Below are positions 5,707 through 12,791 of a stretch of 13,771 bases of DNA, piece by piece. The notes below the pieces were generated by a model that did no database searches, was not told the DNA's origin, and saw only the letters and a list, made by a program, of their open reading frames with translations. The DNA is taken from the NCBI GenBank assembly GCA_937922175.1, contig CAKZUU010000212.1:1-13771 (forward strand). The letters run 5' to 3'. The first letter of the stretch is position 1. Every line of letters starts with the position of its first letter. The stretch comes from an uncultured Gemmataceae bacterium. GTDB lineage: Bacteria > Planctomycetota > Planctomycetia > Gemmatales > Gemmataceae. The translations under genes were made by a program, and so were the position numbers.

Positions 5707-6450
5707 ATGACACATTACCATTCGCTTTGTGAAGATTTCGCCGTCTCGGTTCATCTGAAAACCAAACTGGATCTGCCGACGGGACGCGAAACGGTCCTCC
5801 ATTTTTTTGAGAGTTTGCAAAAGTCGTTTCCGCGGATGGTTGACTTCGAGCGTCGGGACAATGGTGAATTTTGCTTGGAGGAGGACCGCGAGTCGGGGAG
5901 TTACCGTTGGGTGACGATGGAGTCGAGGCGGCTGAGTTTGAGTTATGTCAACCCGCCTCAGTCGGAAGATGCGGACACGACCTTTGAGCGCATCCTGGAA
6001 TTGGCCCCGGCACATTTGGATTTGAGTGCTTTGGATGTCGAGGCCCTTGACGTGGTGTTCGCCTTCGACTTTATGTACGCGGGGAATCATGACGAAGTTG
6101 TCGCCGAGGCCTTGGCGGTCGGGTCTCCCTTTGAACCTTTGCTCTCGCTGCCGGGCAGCAAAGTGTTGAATTTTGAACCGATGATCGTTCTCGCGTTGGA
6201 CGAGTCGTGCCGCTTGCAAGCCCGTTTGCACATCGAAACCCGAACCAACGCCTATCAAGTGCGGACCGGACAGTACCCCGAGTCGGCATTAAGCGTTTTT
6301 TTCACGGTCCGCCAATATTGGGGGAAGCAACCCACCGCCAGTTTTGTCGAGTCGTATCGCCAGCAACGCCGCTTGGCCGTAGACATGGTGGACACCCACA
6401 TCGTCCCGCAGGTGATCCGCCCGTTGGCCCAAGCAATCTCGGCTCGCTAG
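5707..6450 (+). CDS. Uncharacterised protein (247 aa)
   Basis: 247 residues from ATG 5707, supported by GGGAGG at 5692-5697, nine bases upstream; the frame is open further upstream to 5587 without a comparable site. I do not recognise a family. The protein is acidic and soluble, with no signal peptide or membrane segments. It reads as alternating strands and helices: an N-terminal FAVSVHLKTKLDLPTGRETVLHFF region, repeated hydrophobic strands (RRLSLSYV, LDVVFAFDFMY, MIVLALDE, ARLHIETRTN) and a long C-terminal helix (TASFVESYRQQRRLAVDMV). The pattern suggests two related alpha/beta halves, the second starting near residue 120, but this is inference. It is followed by the aminotransferase gene 98 bp downstream on the same strand, across a short inverted repeat at 6461-6478. 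Confidence 0.8.
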   Translation: MTHYHSLCEDFAVSVHLKTKLDLPTGRETVLHFFESLQKSFPRMVDFERRDNGEFCLEEDRESGSYRWVTMESRRLSLSYVNPPQSEDADTTFERILELAPAHLDLSALDVEALDVVFAFDFMYAGNHDEVVAEALAVGSPFEPLLSLPGSKVLNFEPMIVLALDESCRLQARLHIETRTNAYQVRTGQYPESALSVFFTVRQYWGKQPTASFVESYRQQRRLAVDMVDTHIVPQVIRPLAQAISAR

Positions 6451-6460
6451 CAGGTCAGCA

Positions 6461-6478
6461 CTCGGTGGGCCGACCGAG
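6461..6478. repeat. Short inverted repeat after the 247-residue gene
   Basis: CTCGGT (6461-6466) and ACCGAG (6473-6478) form a perfect 6-bp stem with a 6-nt loop, ten bases after the stop at 6450. No T-run follows, so termination is doubtful. A weak promoter-like pair (TTGGTC 6482-6487, TTAAAT 6506-6511) lies just after it. Confidence 0.4.
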
Positions 6479-6548
6479 CGGTTGGTCATCGTCGGCCCGA
6501 TCCCATTAAATATCCGCCAAGATCGTGTGCCGGCCGGGAGAGCGTTTC

Positions 6549-7793
6549 ATGTCCGTGGCCCTGAGTCAGTTTGCCCAAGGATTGACGACCGAGACGGCCT
6601 TCGACGTGTTGGCGGTGGCGAAGCGTCTGAAAGCTGCCGGCAAAGATGTAATCGAGTTGCAAATCGGCGACAGCCCGTTTCCCTCGTCGTCGTCGGCGCT
6701 GGCGGCTGGAAAACAAGCGATTGACGAGGGGGCGACGCATTATTGTCCCTCGATGGGATTGCCTGAGTTGCGTGAAGCTCTTGCCGAAAACTATCGAGCG
6801 GAGTTCGGCGTGGCGATTCGCCCCGAACATGTCATCGTGGGGCCGGGTGCCAAGGTCTTCGAGCAGTTCTTTTGCGAGGCGTTTTTGGATCCGGGCGATG
6901 TTGTCCTTCTTTTTTCTCCACAGTTCCCGACCTACGCGCCGAACATCGCTCGACGCGGGGCTCGCTGCGTCTACTCGCCGCTGCGGCTGGAGAATCAATT
7001 TCGCCCCGATTTGAATGACGTGAAGCGGTTCGTTGAAGCGGAGCCGAGAGCCAAAGCGATTTTTCTCAATTCACCTCATAACCCGACGGGCGGAGTGGCC
7101 ACGGCCGAGGACATCCGCGGCATCGCCGAATTCATCCGCGGTCGATCCATCGCCTTGTTCAGCGACGAACCGTACTGCCACATGGTTTGGACGGGCCGGC
7201 ACCACACCCCCTTGGCCGAACCCGGCATGCTCGATCAATGCCTGGCCGCCTACACCTTCAGCAAGTCGTACAGCATGAGCGGTTGGCGGCTCGGTTACGC
7301 GGTTGGTGCGGCCCCCCTCGTTGACGTGATGGGGAAGATGATTAACACGACGTTGTCTTGCGTGCCGCCTCTGGTGCAGCGAGCGGGATTGGCCGCGATC
7401 CGTCACGACGCGGCGGAGCGAGACGAAGTGATGCAGCGGTTTCGACGAAAAGTCGAACTTTTGGTCGGGGAACTTCAACGGGTGGACGGCGTCCGCGTTC
7501 TGATGCCCTCGGGCACTTTCTACGTTTTTCCCGACGTTTCCACCATTTGTCGACGCTTGGGGATCCGATCCCACGGCCTGGCGATGTTCCTCTTGGAGGC
7601 CGCCGACGATCGCAAAGGCGTCGCCTGCCTGGGCGGCGAGTGTTTTGGATCGGCCGGACAGGGGTTCCTCCGTTTTAGTTGCGCCGAGCCCGATGATCGT
7701 CTCGTCGAAGCGGTGCGCTTCTTCGCGGAGGCGGTGACGCGCACAGATCGATTAAACCGATACCTTTCTGAGAACCCCAAATATCGCGCTTGA
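6549..7793 (+). CDS. PLP-dependent aminotransferase, class I/II (aspartate aminotransferase fold)
   Basis: 414 residues, a normal length for fold-type I aminotransferases, which move an amino group between an amino acid and a 2-oxo acid using pyridoxal phosphate. Visible motifs: QIGDSPFP (38-45, substrate side), GPGAK (98-102, cofactor phosphate), NSPHNPTGG (174-182, with Asn binding the cofactor ring), SDEPY (205-209, Asp206 to the pyridine nitrogen), and SKSYSMSGWRLGY (238-250), in which Lys239 forms the Schiff base. FLRFSCAEP near the C-terminus holds the carboxylate-binding Arg. Substrate cannot be told from sequence. ATG 6549 is preferred over GTG 6525 because GGGAG lies eight bases upstream. 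The gene is convergent with polX; the 142-bp gap between them has only a small GGACC/GGTCC stem (7908-7921). Confidence 0.93.
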   Translation: MSVALSQFAQGLTTETAFDVLAVAKRLKAAGKDVIELQIGDSPFPSSSSALAAGKQAIDEGATHYCPSMGLPELREALAENYRAEFGVAIRPEHVIVGPGAKVFEQFFCEAFLDPGDVVLLFSPQFPTYAPNIARRGARCVYSPLRLENQFRPDLNDVKRFVEAEPRAKAIFLNSPHNPTGGVATAEDIRGIAEFIRGRSIALFSDEPYCHMVWTGRHHTPLAEPGMLDQCLAAYTFSKSYSMSGWRLGYAVGAAPLVDVMGKMINTTLSCVPPLVQRAGLAAIRHDAAERDEVMQRFRRKVELLVGELQRVDGVRVLMPSGTFYVFPDVSTICRRLGIRSHGLAMFLLEAADDRKGVACLGGECFGSAGQGFLRFSCAEPDDRLVEAVRFFAEAVTRTDRLNRYLSENPKYRA

Positions 7794-7935
7794 GAGCTAG
7801 ACAGCTCGCGCAGTCGTCTCTTAGATCCGCTCGTGGTCGATCCGTCGCTGATCCGGGTCGTGTCGTCGTCGCCGCGAGGCACTTCTTAATTCGGGGCGAG
7901 CGGCGCGGGACCTGGTGGTCCGTGAGGCAGCGGCC

Positions 7936-9693
7936 CTACGGCTTTCTCTGGGTGCGGAATGCTTTCTGGACCTCTTGAAGGGAGCGGGTGTTGAACACAT
8001 CGTCGGCTTCGAGCCAACCTCGGCGAGCGACATCCACGCCGTAAACGTAGTAATTTAATTCGCCGACACTGTGCGCGTCGGGATTGATGACGAGCGGAAT
8101 GCCCAGCGACTTGGCTCGTTTACAGTAGTGCCAGTCGAGTTCCAAGCGAGTCGGCTGGGCGTTGATTTCGATCATGGTGCCGGCCTCGGAGGCGGCTTGC
8201 AAGACGCGATCCAGGTTCACTCGATAACCTTCTCGGCGAAGAAGGAGTCGGCCCGTCGCATGGCCCAACATCGACACCAGCGGGTGCCGGACGGCGCGAC
8301 AGATCCGCTCGGTCATTTGCTCTTCGCTCAGTCCGAAATGGGTGTGCACGCTGGCCACCACATAGTCGAACTCGGCCAACAGATCGTCGGGATAATCGAG
8401 GCGACCATCGACCAGAATGTCCACTTCGCAACCTTTCAGCAGTTTGAAGCCCCGGAACTTCCGGTTCAGCGCGTCGATATCCGCCAGCTGCTGACGGACT
8501 CGCTCGGGAGAAAGGCCCCGCGCGACGGTGAGCGATTGCGAGTGGTCGGCGATGCCCAGATACTCGAAGCCGAGTTGCCGAGCGGCATGGGCCATCTCTT
8601 CAAGGGTCGCTGCGCCATCACTGTAGGTCGTGTGATTGTGGAAGACGCCTCGGATGTCTTGCACCTCGATGAGCCGCGGCAACCGCGCGGAGCGAGGCGC
8701 GGTGGTACGATCGGCGGCGTCGATCTCGCCGGTGTCCTCGCGCAGTTCGGGCGGAATGAAATCGAGGTCCAGAGCGGCGAAGAGGTCGGCTTCGTGACGG
8801 AGTGGGATGGCTCGGCGTCCGTCGTTTAGTTCATATTCGTTCAAACTCCATCCTCGGGCCAACGCCCTGCGACGCAACTGGATGTTGAATTCCTTGCTCC
8901 CGGTGAAATAGACCAAAGCCGCGGGAAATTGTTCGTCGGTCACCACACGCAAATCGGCGTTGATGACGATCCGGTGTCCGTCGACCACCTCCTCGAGGAT
9001 GACGCTACATTTGGTGTCGCCCAGGCCGACGACCTGCCGCACTTCGGACCGTGAGGCGAATGCTTGGAGGATGGCATGGGCATCGTCGCCACTACAGACG
9101 ATGTCGATATCTTTGCAGGTCTCGCGACGTCGGCGGAGGCTGCCGGCCAACTCGGCTCGGATCACGGTGGGAAACGAGCGGACGGCCTGCAAGAGTCGCT
9201 GGCCGATCGGGGTCGCTTGGTCGATGCGGACGCGTTGCCCGACTTCGCCGAGGAATGCCAACCCCTCGAGGATCTTTTGCTGCGTTTTCTCGCCGAAGCC
9301 CTTCATGGCGGCGACCTGCCCCTTCTGGCAGGCTTGTTGGAGTTGCTCCAGATCGGTGATGCCAGCCTGTTGCAAAGCGCGGACCTTCTTTGGCCCGATG
9401 CCCGGCAAACGGAGCATCTGCAAAGCACCTTGAGGAACCGAAGCTTTGAGTTCGTCATAAAAGGGAAGACGCCCGGTCGTGACCAGTGAGGCGATCTGTT
9501 CTCGCAGGGTGGACCCGATACCGGGTACGTGGGTGAGTTGACCTTGCCGAACCATTTCGCCGAGGTCGCCGGGAAGATTTTTGACAGCCCGGGCCCCGTT
9601 GCGATAGGCGTTGGCTCGAAAGGGGTTCTCCCCCTGGAGTTCGAGCAGAGTAGCAATGTCGTCCAGGATCTCAGCGACTTCTTCTTTTGTCAT
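7936..9693 (-). CDS. polX: DNA polymerase X family with C-terminal PHP domain
   Basis: 585 residues, typical of bacterial PolX, a gap-filling repair polymerase with a metal-dependent PHP nuclease. In order: 8-kDa domain (1-90) with helix-hairpin-helix VPGIG (56-60), a second HhH LPGIGPKK (96-103), the palm with GSL (184-186), metal Asp195 and Asp197 (KDIDIV) and third Asp247 (INADLRV), then YFTGSKEFN (262-270). The PHP domain from about 345 keeps its metal ligands: HNH (352-354), Asp359, DHS (383-385), Glu423, HTH (450-452), His478 and NPDAH (537-541). Both activities are therefore likely intact. The frame is open upstream to 9984, but ATG 9693 begins the conserved MTKEEVAEIL, and the extension overlaps the neighbouring gene. 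An extended -10 lies just upstream. A DNA-repair role is established for the family. Confidence 0.95.
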   Translation of the reverse strand: MTKEEVAEILDDIATLLELQGENPFRANAYRNGARAVKNLPGDLGEMVRQGQLTHVPGIGSTLREQIASLVTTGRLPFYDELKASVPQGALQMLRLPGIGPKKVRALQQAGITDLEQLQQACQKGQVAAMKGFGEKTQQKILEGLAFLGEVGQRVRIDQATPIGQRLLQAVRSFPTVIRAELAGSLRRRRETCKDIDIVCSGDDAHAILQAFASRSEVRQVVGLGDTKCSVILEEVVDGHRIVINADLRVVTDEQFPAALVYFTGSKEFNIQLRRRALARGWSLNEYELNDGRRAIPLRHEADLFAALDLDFIPPELREDTGEIDAADRTTAPRSARLPRLIEVQDIRGVFHNHTTYSDGAATLEEMAHAARQLGFEYLGIADHSQSLTVARGLSPERVRQQLADIDALNRKFRGFKLLKGCEVDILVDGRLDYPDDLLAEFDYVVASVHTHFGLSEEQMTERICRAVRHPLVSMLGHATGRLLLRREGYRVNLDRVLQAASEAGTMIEINAQPTRLELDWHYCKRAKSLGIPLVINPDAHSVGELNYYVYGVDVARRGWLEADDVFNTRSLQEVQKAFRTQRKP

Positions 9694-9732
9694 GACTGCG
9701 GGGTGCCCGGTGGACGGGGTTGGGATGTTGAG

Positions 9733-9741
9733 ATTGTAGCA
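9733..9741 (-). promoter_or_regulatory. Extended -10 promoter candidate for polX
   Basis: On the minus strand TGCTACAAT reads as an extended -10 (TG, one base, TACAAT with 5 of 6 matches; hexamer 9733-9738). No good -35 is found 17 bases upstream, as is usual for extended -10 promoters. Transcription would start near 9726, giving a leader of about 33 bases. Confidence 0.45.
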
Positions 9742-9791
9742 CACCTCAACCCCGCCCGGGGGGGAGCATGCGGGCCTGGCACGACCGGCGA

Positions 9792-10874
9792 TTAAGCGGC
9801 TTGGCGTTGCTCCATCATCGGGGCGGTGCGGTGGAGCATCACTTCTAGGCCGTTGACCAAACGATCGTTGCCGCGGCCATCGATCAGTTTGCGTCCGTTG
9901 CGGGCCATTTTGGCGCGTTCGCGCGGATCGCTGAGAAGGTTTTGAACGGCTTGCCGGAGCATACCGGCCGTGACGTGATCGCAATCCCCGAGGTTTTGGG
10001 CGGCCTCCTCATCGTCGAGTCGTTGCGCGTTGGGCATGTGCCAGGGGGACTGCAAAAGAATGATTTGTGGGACGCCGATGCACGCGAGTTCCAACGACCA
10101 GCTGTCGCCGCTGGTAATCGCGAGATGGCAGCGGCTGAGACGGAGACTGATATCTGCCGGCTCGGTCACGATGTCGAGACGTTCCGGATCGGTCTCTTTC
10201 AGGCTCGTGAGGGCATCGAAGCCGGGATGTTGCGGCCGGACGACTACGTCCACTTTGCTCAAGCGAGTGATCGCGAGGAGTTGTTTGGTGCGGTCGAGAA
10301 TCTGGCCTCGAAAGTCATCGTTCCCCAGGGCGACCAAGACACGAAACGGAGCGGGCGGCTCCTGGGTCCGGACCGGTCGCAACCGCCGAATGAACGGCCG
10401 GACCAGCGCGTACCTGGCCCCCATGAGCATTTGTGTTCCCGGCACCGCGTCGTAGCTGTCGCGGTCGGGCCCCAGCAGCGGGTTGATTAACAGGCAGCGC
10501 GGGTAGCGGGTCAGGGCCTGATGATCCAGAACAACCAGTTGCGTGCCGGTGTCCGCGAGGGCATCGAGATACGGCCCGGTGACGTTGGGATCGCAAACGA
10601 TCAGCGCGGCGGCTTGGTATTGCTGAACCATCGCTCGCGTTTCACGTAAATCCTCGTCGCTCCCCAGGGGGTATTCCGCCGGCCGCCAGTCATGACCGGC
10701 TTTTTGGATGGCGGACAGCAGGGTCGTCGGCTCGAGGCGGGAGAGAAAGTAGATACCCCGACGCCGACGCTGTAACGAATTCGCGAACGTCAGGCACTGA
10801 TCAAACGACTCGAACCCCTGCGTGGCGGTGGCATCGCAGCGGATCAGAATCGGATACTTGGTCATTGGGTTCAT
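9792..10874 (-). CDS. PseG-like sugar-nucleotide hydrolase/glycosyltransferase homologue
   Basis: 360 residues with the two-domain GT-B layout of PseG, the UDP-sugar hydrolase of pseudaminic acid synthesis. Matching regions: ILIRCDATATQG (9-20), LVVLDHQ (113-119), CLLINPLLGP (127-136), YALVRPFIRRL (155-165), RVLVALGNDD (178-187), and LAITSGDSWSLELACIGVP (251-269), the nucleotide-binding loop of this family. PseG has GxGHxxRCL near its N-terminus with an essential His; here the segment is GFESFDQCL (20-28), so the His is missing. Hydrolase activity is therefore doubtful and the true substrate unknown. No other pseudaminic or sialic acid gene is in view. ATG 10874 is used; ATG 10865 (Met4), with AGG nine bases upstream, is equally possible. 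It is divergent from parB and lies 98 bp upstream of polX on the same strand. Confidence 0.82.
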   Translation of the reverse strand: MNPMTKYPILIRCDATATQGFESFDQCLTFANSLQRRRRGIYFLSRLEPTTLLSAIQKAGHDWRPAEYPLGSDEDLRETRAMVQQYQAAALIVCDPNVTGPYLDALADTGTQLVVLDHQALTRYPRCLLINPLLGPDRDSYDAVPGTQMLMGARYALVRPFIRRLRPVRTQEPPAPFRVLVALGNDDFRGQILDRTKQLLAITRLSKVDVVVRPQHPGFDALTSLKETDPERLDIVTEPADISLRLSRCHLAITSGDSWSLELACIGVPQIILLQSPWHMPNAQRLDDEEAAQNLGDCDHVTAGMLRQAVQNLLSDPRERAKMARNGRKLIDGRGNDRLVNGLEVMLHRTAPMMEQRQAA

Positions 10875-10896
10875 CCTGTCCTAAGGGGGTGAGGGA

Positions 10897-10922
10897 TGTT
10901 GGCCGAGGGAATCGGCCGAACA
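10897..10922. repeat. Inverted repeat upstream of the PseG-like gene
   Basis: TGTTGGCCGA (10897-10906) pairs with TCGGCC-g-AACA (10912-10922) around GGGAA, a 10-bp stem with one bulged base. It lies 22 bp from ATG 10874, so it could be an operator or a leader structure of that gene. Confidence 0.5.
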
Positions 10923-10968
10923 GCGGCAACCCATCACCGCGGGGCGAGGGTCGTCGGTTCGCGGATCA

Positions 10969-10982
10969 GCCGATCGATCGGC
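10969..10982. repeat. 14-bp perfect palindrome GCCGATCGATCGGC
   Basis: The site reads the same on both strands and lies about 95 bp upstream of the PseG-like gene. It could be a binding site for a dimeric regulator; GATC-rich palindromes also arise by chance in this GC-rich sequence. Confidence 0.4.
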
Positions 10983-11128
10983 ACTTCCGAGCTACAAACG
11001 GCCGAGACCTAACCGGTCGCGATTCGGGATTCGGGAATCGAGCTGGGAGACGTGCAAGAAGCGAGATCGTGGCGGAAGTGCAGGACCGCCCCAGGCGATG
11101 AATCCATTCATCGGGACCTCTTCTCGTT

Positions 11129-11150
11129 GACCCGCTTCGGCGGGTCGTTT
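11129..11150 (+). terminator. UUCG-capped stem-loop, terminator-like on the plus strand
   Basis: GACCCGC (11129-11135) and GCGGGTC (11140-11146) form a 7-bp stem closed by the very stable C(TTCG)G tetraloop, followed by GTTT. A second stem, CGTTGG/CCAACG (11155-11160 with 11169-11174), follows. There is no plus-strand gene upstream for it to terminate, so it may end a small RNA or insulate the parB promoter. Confidence 0.45.
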
Positions 11151-11268
11151 CCATCGTTGGGTTCCGGTCCAACGACGAGCGGAATTCAACTCGATTTCTT
11201 CATGCCGAGCAAGAGGAAATTCTGCCGGCTGAAAAAAAGAGTTGCGGTCGAGTCCACGGAAAAAAAGC

Positions 11269-11297
11269 TTGACAGAGGCGGCGCGCTTCGCTATCCA
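11269..11297 (+). promoter_or_regulatory. Promoter of parB
   Basis: A perfect -35 TTGACA (11269-11274) is preceded by an A-tract (11260-11266) and followed after 17 bases by TATCCA (11292-11297), a weak -10 with three matches. Transcription near 11304 would give a leader of about 160 bases that contains the parS-type site, so ParB could repress or modulate its own synthesis. Confidence 0.55.
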
Positions 11298-11349
11298 CTT
11301 CCCGCACACGTCAACGGGCGTGATCCTTGACCGTGCGCGCCCGCATTGC

Positions 11350-11363
11350 GTTCCACGTGGAAC
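11350..11363. promoter_or_regulatory. parS: parS-type ParB binding site
   Basis: GTTCCACGTGGAAC is a perfect 14-bp palindrome that matches the inner part of the known bacterial parS consensus TGTTNCACGTGNAACA; only the two outermost bases differ (C and T here). It lies 103 bp before the parB start, in the predicted parB leader. ParB recognises such sites through its helix-turn-helix and spreads from them as a CTP-dependent clamp. Confidence 0.88.
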
Positions 11364-11466
11364 TTGCGCCCTTATTTCCCCCATCGATTCCGTTTCAATT
11401 GTCGTTGCATTTTGCCGGGCAATTCGCTATGCCCCGCCCAATTCGTTCCTGGCGAGGAAGCAAGCC

Positions 11467-12357
11467 ATGTTGGAGAAGAAAAATCCTCCCCGTTTGGGTC
11501 GTGGGCTGGACGCTCTGCTCGGGATCCCGACGGACGGCGCGTCCGAAATCCACCACGCCACGCCAGAGTCCAGCTCACGGATCGCCGTGGATGCAATCCA
11601 ATTGAACCCCTATCAACCGCGAAAAACTTTCGACGACGACGAACTCATGCAACTCGCCGAAAGCATCCGCCAGCATGGAATTCTGAACCCCCTGCTCGTC
11701 CGTCGGATTGACGGAGGCTATCAACTCATCGCCGGCGAACGGCGACTCCGAGCGGCACGTCTGGCAGGTCTCGGCGAGGTTCCCGTTCATGTCTGCGACA
11801 TGGACGAACAGCAGGTCCTCGAAGCCGCCTTGGTCGAAAACATCCAACGCACGGATCTGAACCCCATCGAAAAAGCCTTGGGGTTTCGCGACTACCTCGA
11901 CAAGTTCCACATGACCCATGAGCAACTGGCCCAGCGGATCGGTGTCGATCGCACCACGATCACCAACCTGCTGGGGTTGCTCAACCTTCCCCCCGAGGTG
12001 CAAGACCATGTCCGCACCGGCGCGCTGTCATTGGGGCATGCCAAAGTCTTGAAGGGCCTCTCCGATTCGGCCCAACAAATCGCGCTGGCGAAGCAGGCGA
12101 TTGCCAACAGCCTTTCCGTGCATGCTCTGGAGGCTCTGCTGAAGCAACAAAAGGAGGAGCGTCGCTCGGGCCGTGGGAAAGGTGCCGACAGCGAGCCGGA
12201 TCGGACGGCCCATGTTGATGCCATTGAGAACGAGTTACGGCAAAAATTGGCCCTCCGCGTCAGCATCAAGCTAAAGGCCAAGGATAAAGGCCAGATCATC
12301 CTGCAATTCGACTCGAACGATGACTTCGAGCGGATTCTCGAAACGCTGAGGCGGTGA
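11467..12357 (+). CDS. parB: Chromosome partitioning protein ParB
   Basis: 296 residues, normal for chromosomal ParB, the CTP-dependent clamp that loads at parS and organises the origin region for segregation. In order: a basic N-terminal ParA-stimulating motif LGRGLDALLG (10-19), PYQPRKTF (48-55), the C-motif AGERRLRAA (89-97), ENIQRTDLNPIEKA (124-137) as the second CTP-binding motif, the helix-turn-helix (about 149-170, LAQRIGVDRTTITNLLGLL), a linker with basic residues (228-245), and a C-terminal dimerisation domain (249-296). ATG 11467 has GAGGA (11454-11458) eight bases upstream; the frame is open further upstream but runs through the promoter and parS. No parA is adjacent on either side: upstream is the divergent PseG-like gene, downstream a tRNA. 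The parS site in the leader supports autoregulation. Confidence 0.97.
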   Translation: MLEKKNPPRLGRGLDALLGIPTDGASEIHHATPESSSRIAVDAIQLNPYQPRKTFDDDELMQLAESIRQHGILNPLLVRRIDGGYQLIAGERRLRAARLAGLGEVPVHVCDMDEQQVLEAALVENIQRTDLNPIEKALGFRDYLDKFHMTHEQLAQRIGVDRTTITNLLGLLNLPPEVQDHVRTGALSLGHAKVLKGLSDSAQQIALAKQAIANSLSVHALEALLKQQKEERRSGRGKGADSEPDRTAHVDAIENELRQKLALRVSIKLKAKDKGQIILQFDSNDDFERILETLRR

Positions 12358-12381
12358 TAAAGATCACCACCGCGACACGAC

Positions 12382-12418
12382 CAATCGCTGGGAACTTCGT
12401 CCCATCCCAGGTCGATTG
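12382..12418 (+). terminator. Inverted repeat after parB, overlapping the tRNA promoter
   Basis: CAATCG-CTGGGA (12382-12393) pairs with TCCCAG-gt-CGATTG (12405-12418), 12 bp with a two-base bulge and an 11-nt loop. A shorter alternative uses TGGGA/TCCCA (12389-12393 with 12400-12404). No T-run follows, so it is a weak terminator at best. Its right arm overlaps the -35 of the tRNA promoter. Confidence 0.45.
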
Positions 12419-12444
12419 TCTGGGCGGCCCGAACGACGTAAACT
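12416..12444 (+). promoter_or_regulatory. Promoter of tRNA-Pro
   Basis: TTGTCT (12416-12421, 4 of 6) and TAAACT (12439-12444, 4 of 6) are separated by 17 bases. Transcription would begin near 12451, only about three bases before the mature tRNA. Confidence 0.55.
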
Positions 12445-12453
12445 AGGAGCGTG

Positions 12454-12528
12454 CGGGGTGTAGCTCAGCCTGGCTAGAGCGCGTGGTTTGGGACCACGAA
12501 GTCGCAGGTTCGAATCCTGTCACCCCGA
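12454..12528 (+). tRNA. tRNA-Pro (anticodon TGG)
   Basis: A complete 75-base cloverleaf. Acceptor stem CGGGGTG/CACCCCG (7 bp), D stem GCTC/GAGC, anticodon stem CGTGG/CCACG with loop TTTGGGA and anticodon TGG at 12489-12491, variable loop AAGTC, and T arm GCAGG-TTCGAAT-CCTGT. C1-G72 and A73 are the known identity elements of bacterial tRNA-Pro. The 3' CCA is not encoded (AAT follows), so it must be added by CCA transferase. It reads proline CCA and, by wobble, other CCN codons. Confidence 0.97.
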
Positions 12529-12791
12529 ATTCCCCTATCCTCCTGCAAGCGATCTCAACCAACTCGAGCGAAACCTCCCCGACTCGCCGCCTGTCTCGTC
12601 TCGGTCCACTCCGATTGCCGAGTGTGGCTCTCGGGAGCGACGGCGTTTTGGGGCATTGCTTGTGTCAAAGTGAAACGAGCGTCGGGATCATTGGCTCCTT
12701 GGCTGAGGTATCCAAACGGCGGGCGAATTGGTGTTGCTCCTTTTGGTTGGTGTGATTATGCTTCGGCTCTCAGTCGCGAGGGAAGCCGCTC

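Larger units (their letters stand above)
10875..11466. other. 592-bp divergent intergenic region without a gene
   Basis: No convincing coding frame is present. The region holds inverted repeats at 10897-10922, 10969-10982, 11129-11146 and 11155-11174, then an A-tract, the parB promoter and the parS-type site. The only DnaA-box-like string (CTATCCACT, 11291-11299) overlaps the -10 and is poor, so there is no evidence for a replication origin. Confidence 0.6.

Noticed and set aside
7071..7574. Minus-strand open frame inside the aminotransferase gene
   Set aside because: Overlaps a gene with all PLP-enzyme motifs; the frame is a by-product of GC-rich codon use.
7908..7921. GGACC-TGGT-GGTCC stem as a shared terminator of the convergent genes
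   Set aside because: The stem is only 5 bp and no T-run follows on either strand.
8071..8829. Plus-strand open frame of 252 codons inside polX
   Set aside because: Antisense to the intact PHP domain; no start signal or motifs of its own.
9694..9984. N-terminal extension of polX by 97 residues
   Set aside because: The extension is Arg/Pro-rich, overlaps the PseG-like gene, and the family begins at MTKEEV.
11281..11310. Possible DnaA box (CTATCCACT) suggesting an origin near parS
   Set aside because: Only one imperfect copy, and it overlaps the parB -10. No cluster of boxes, no dnaA or dnaN in view.
12483..12755. Plus-strand open frame starting inside the tRNA
   Set aside because: It begins in the tRNA-Pro anticodon stem and has no family features.
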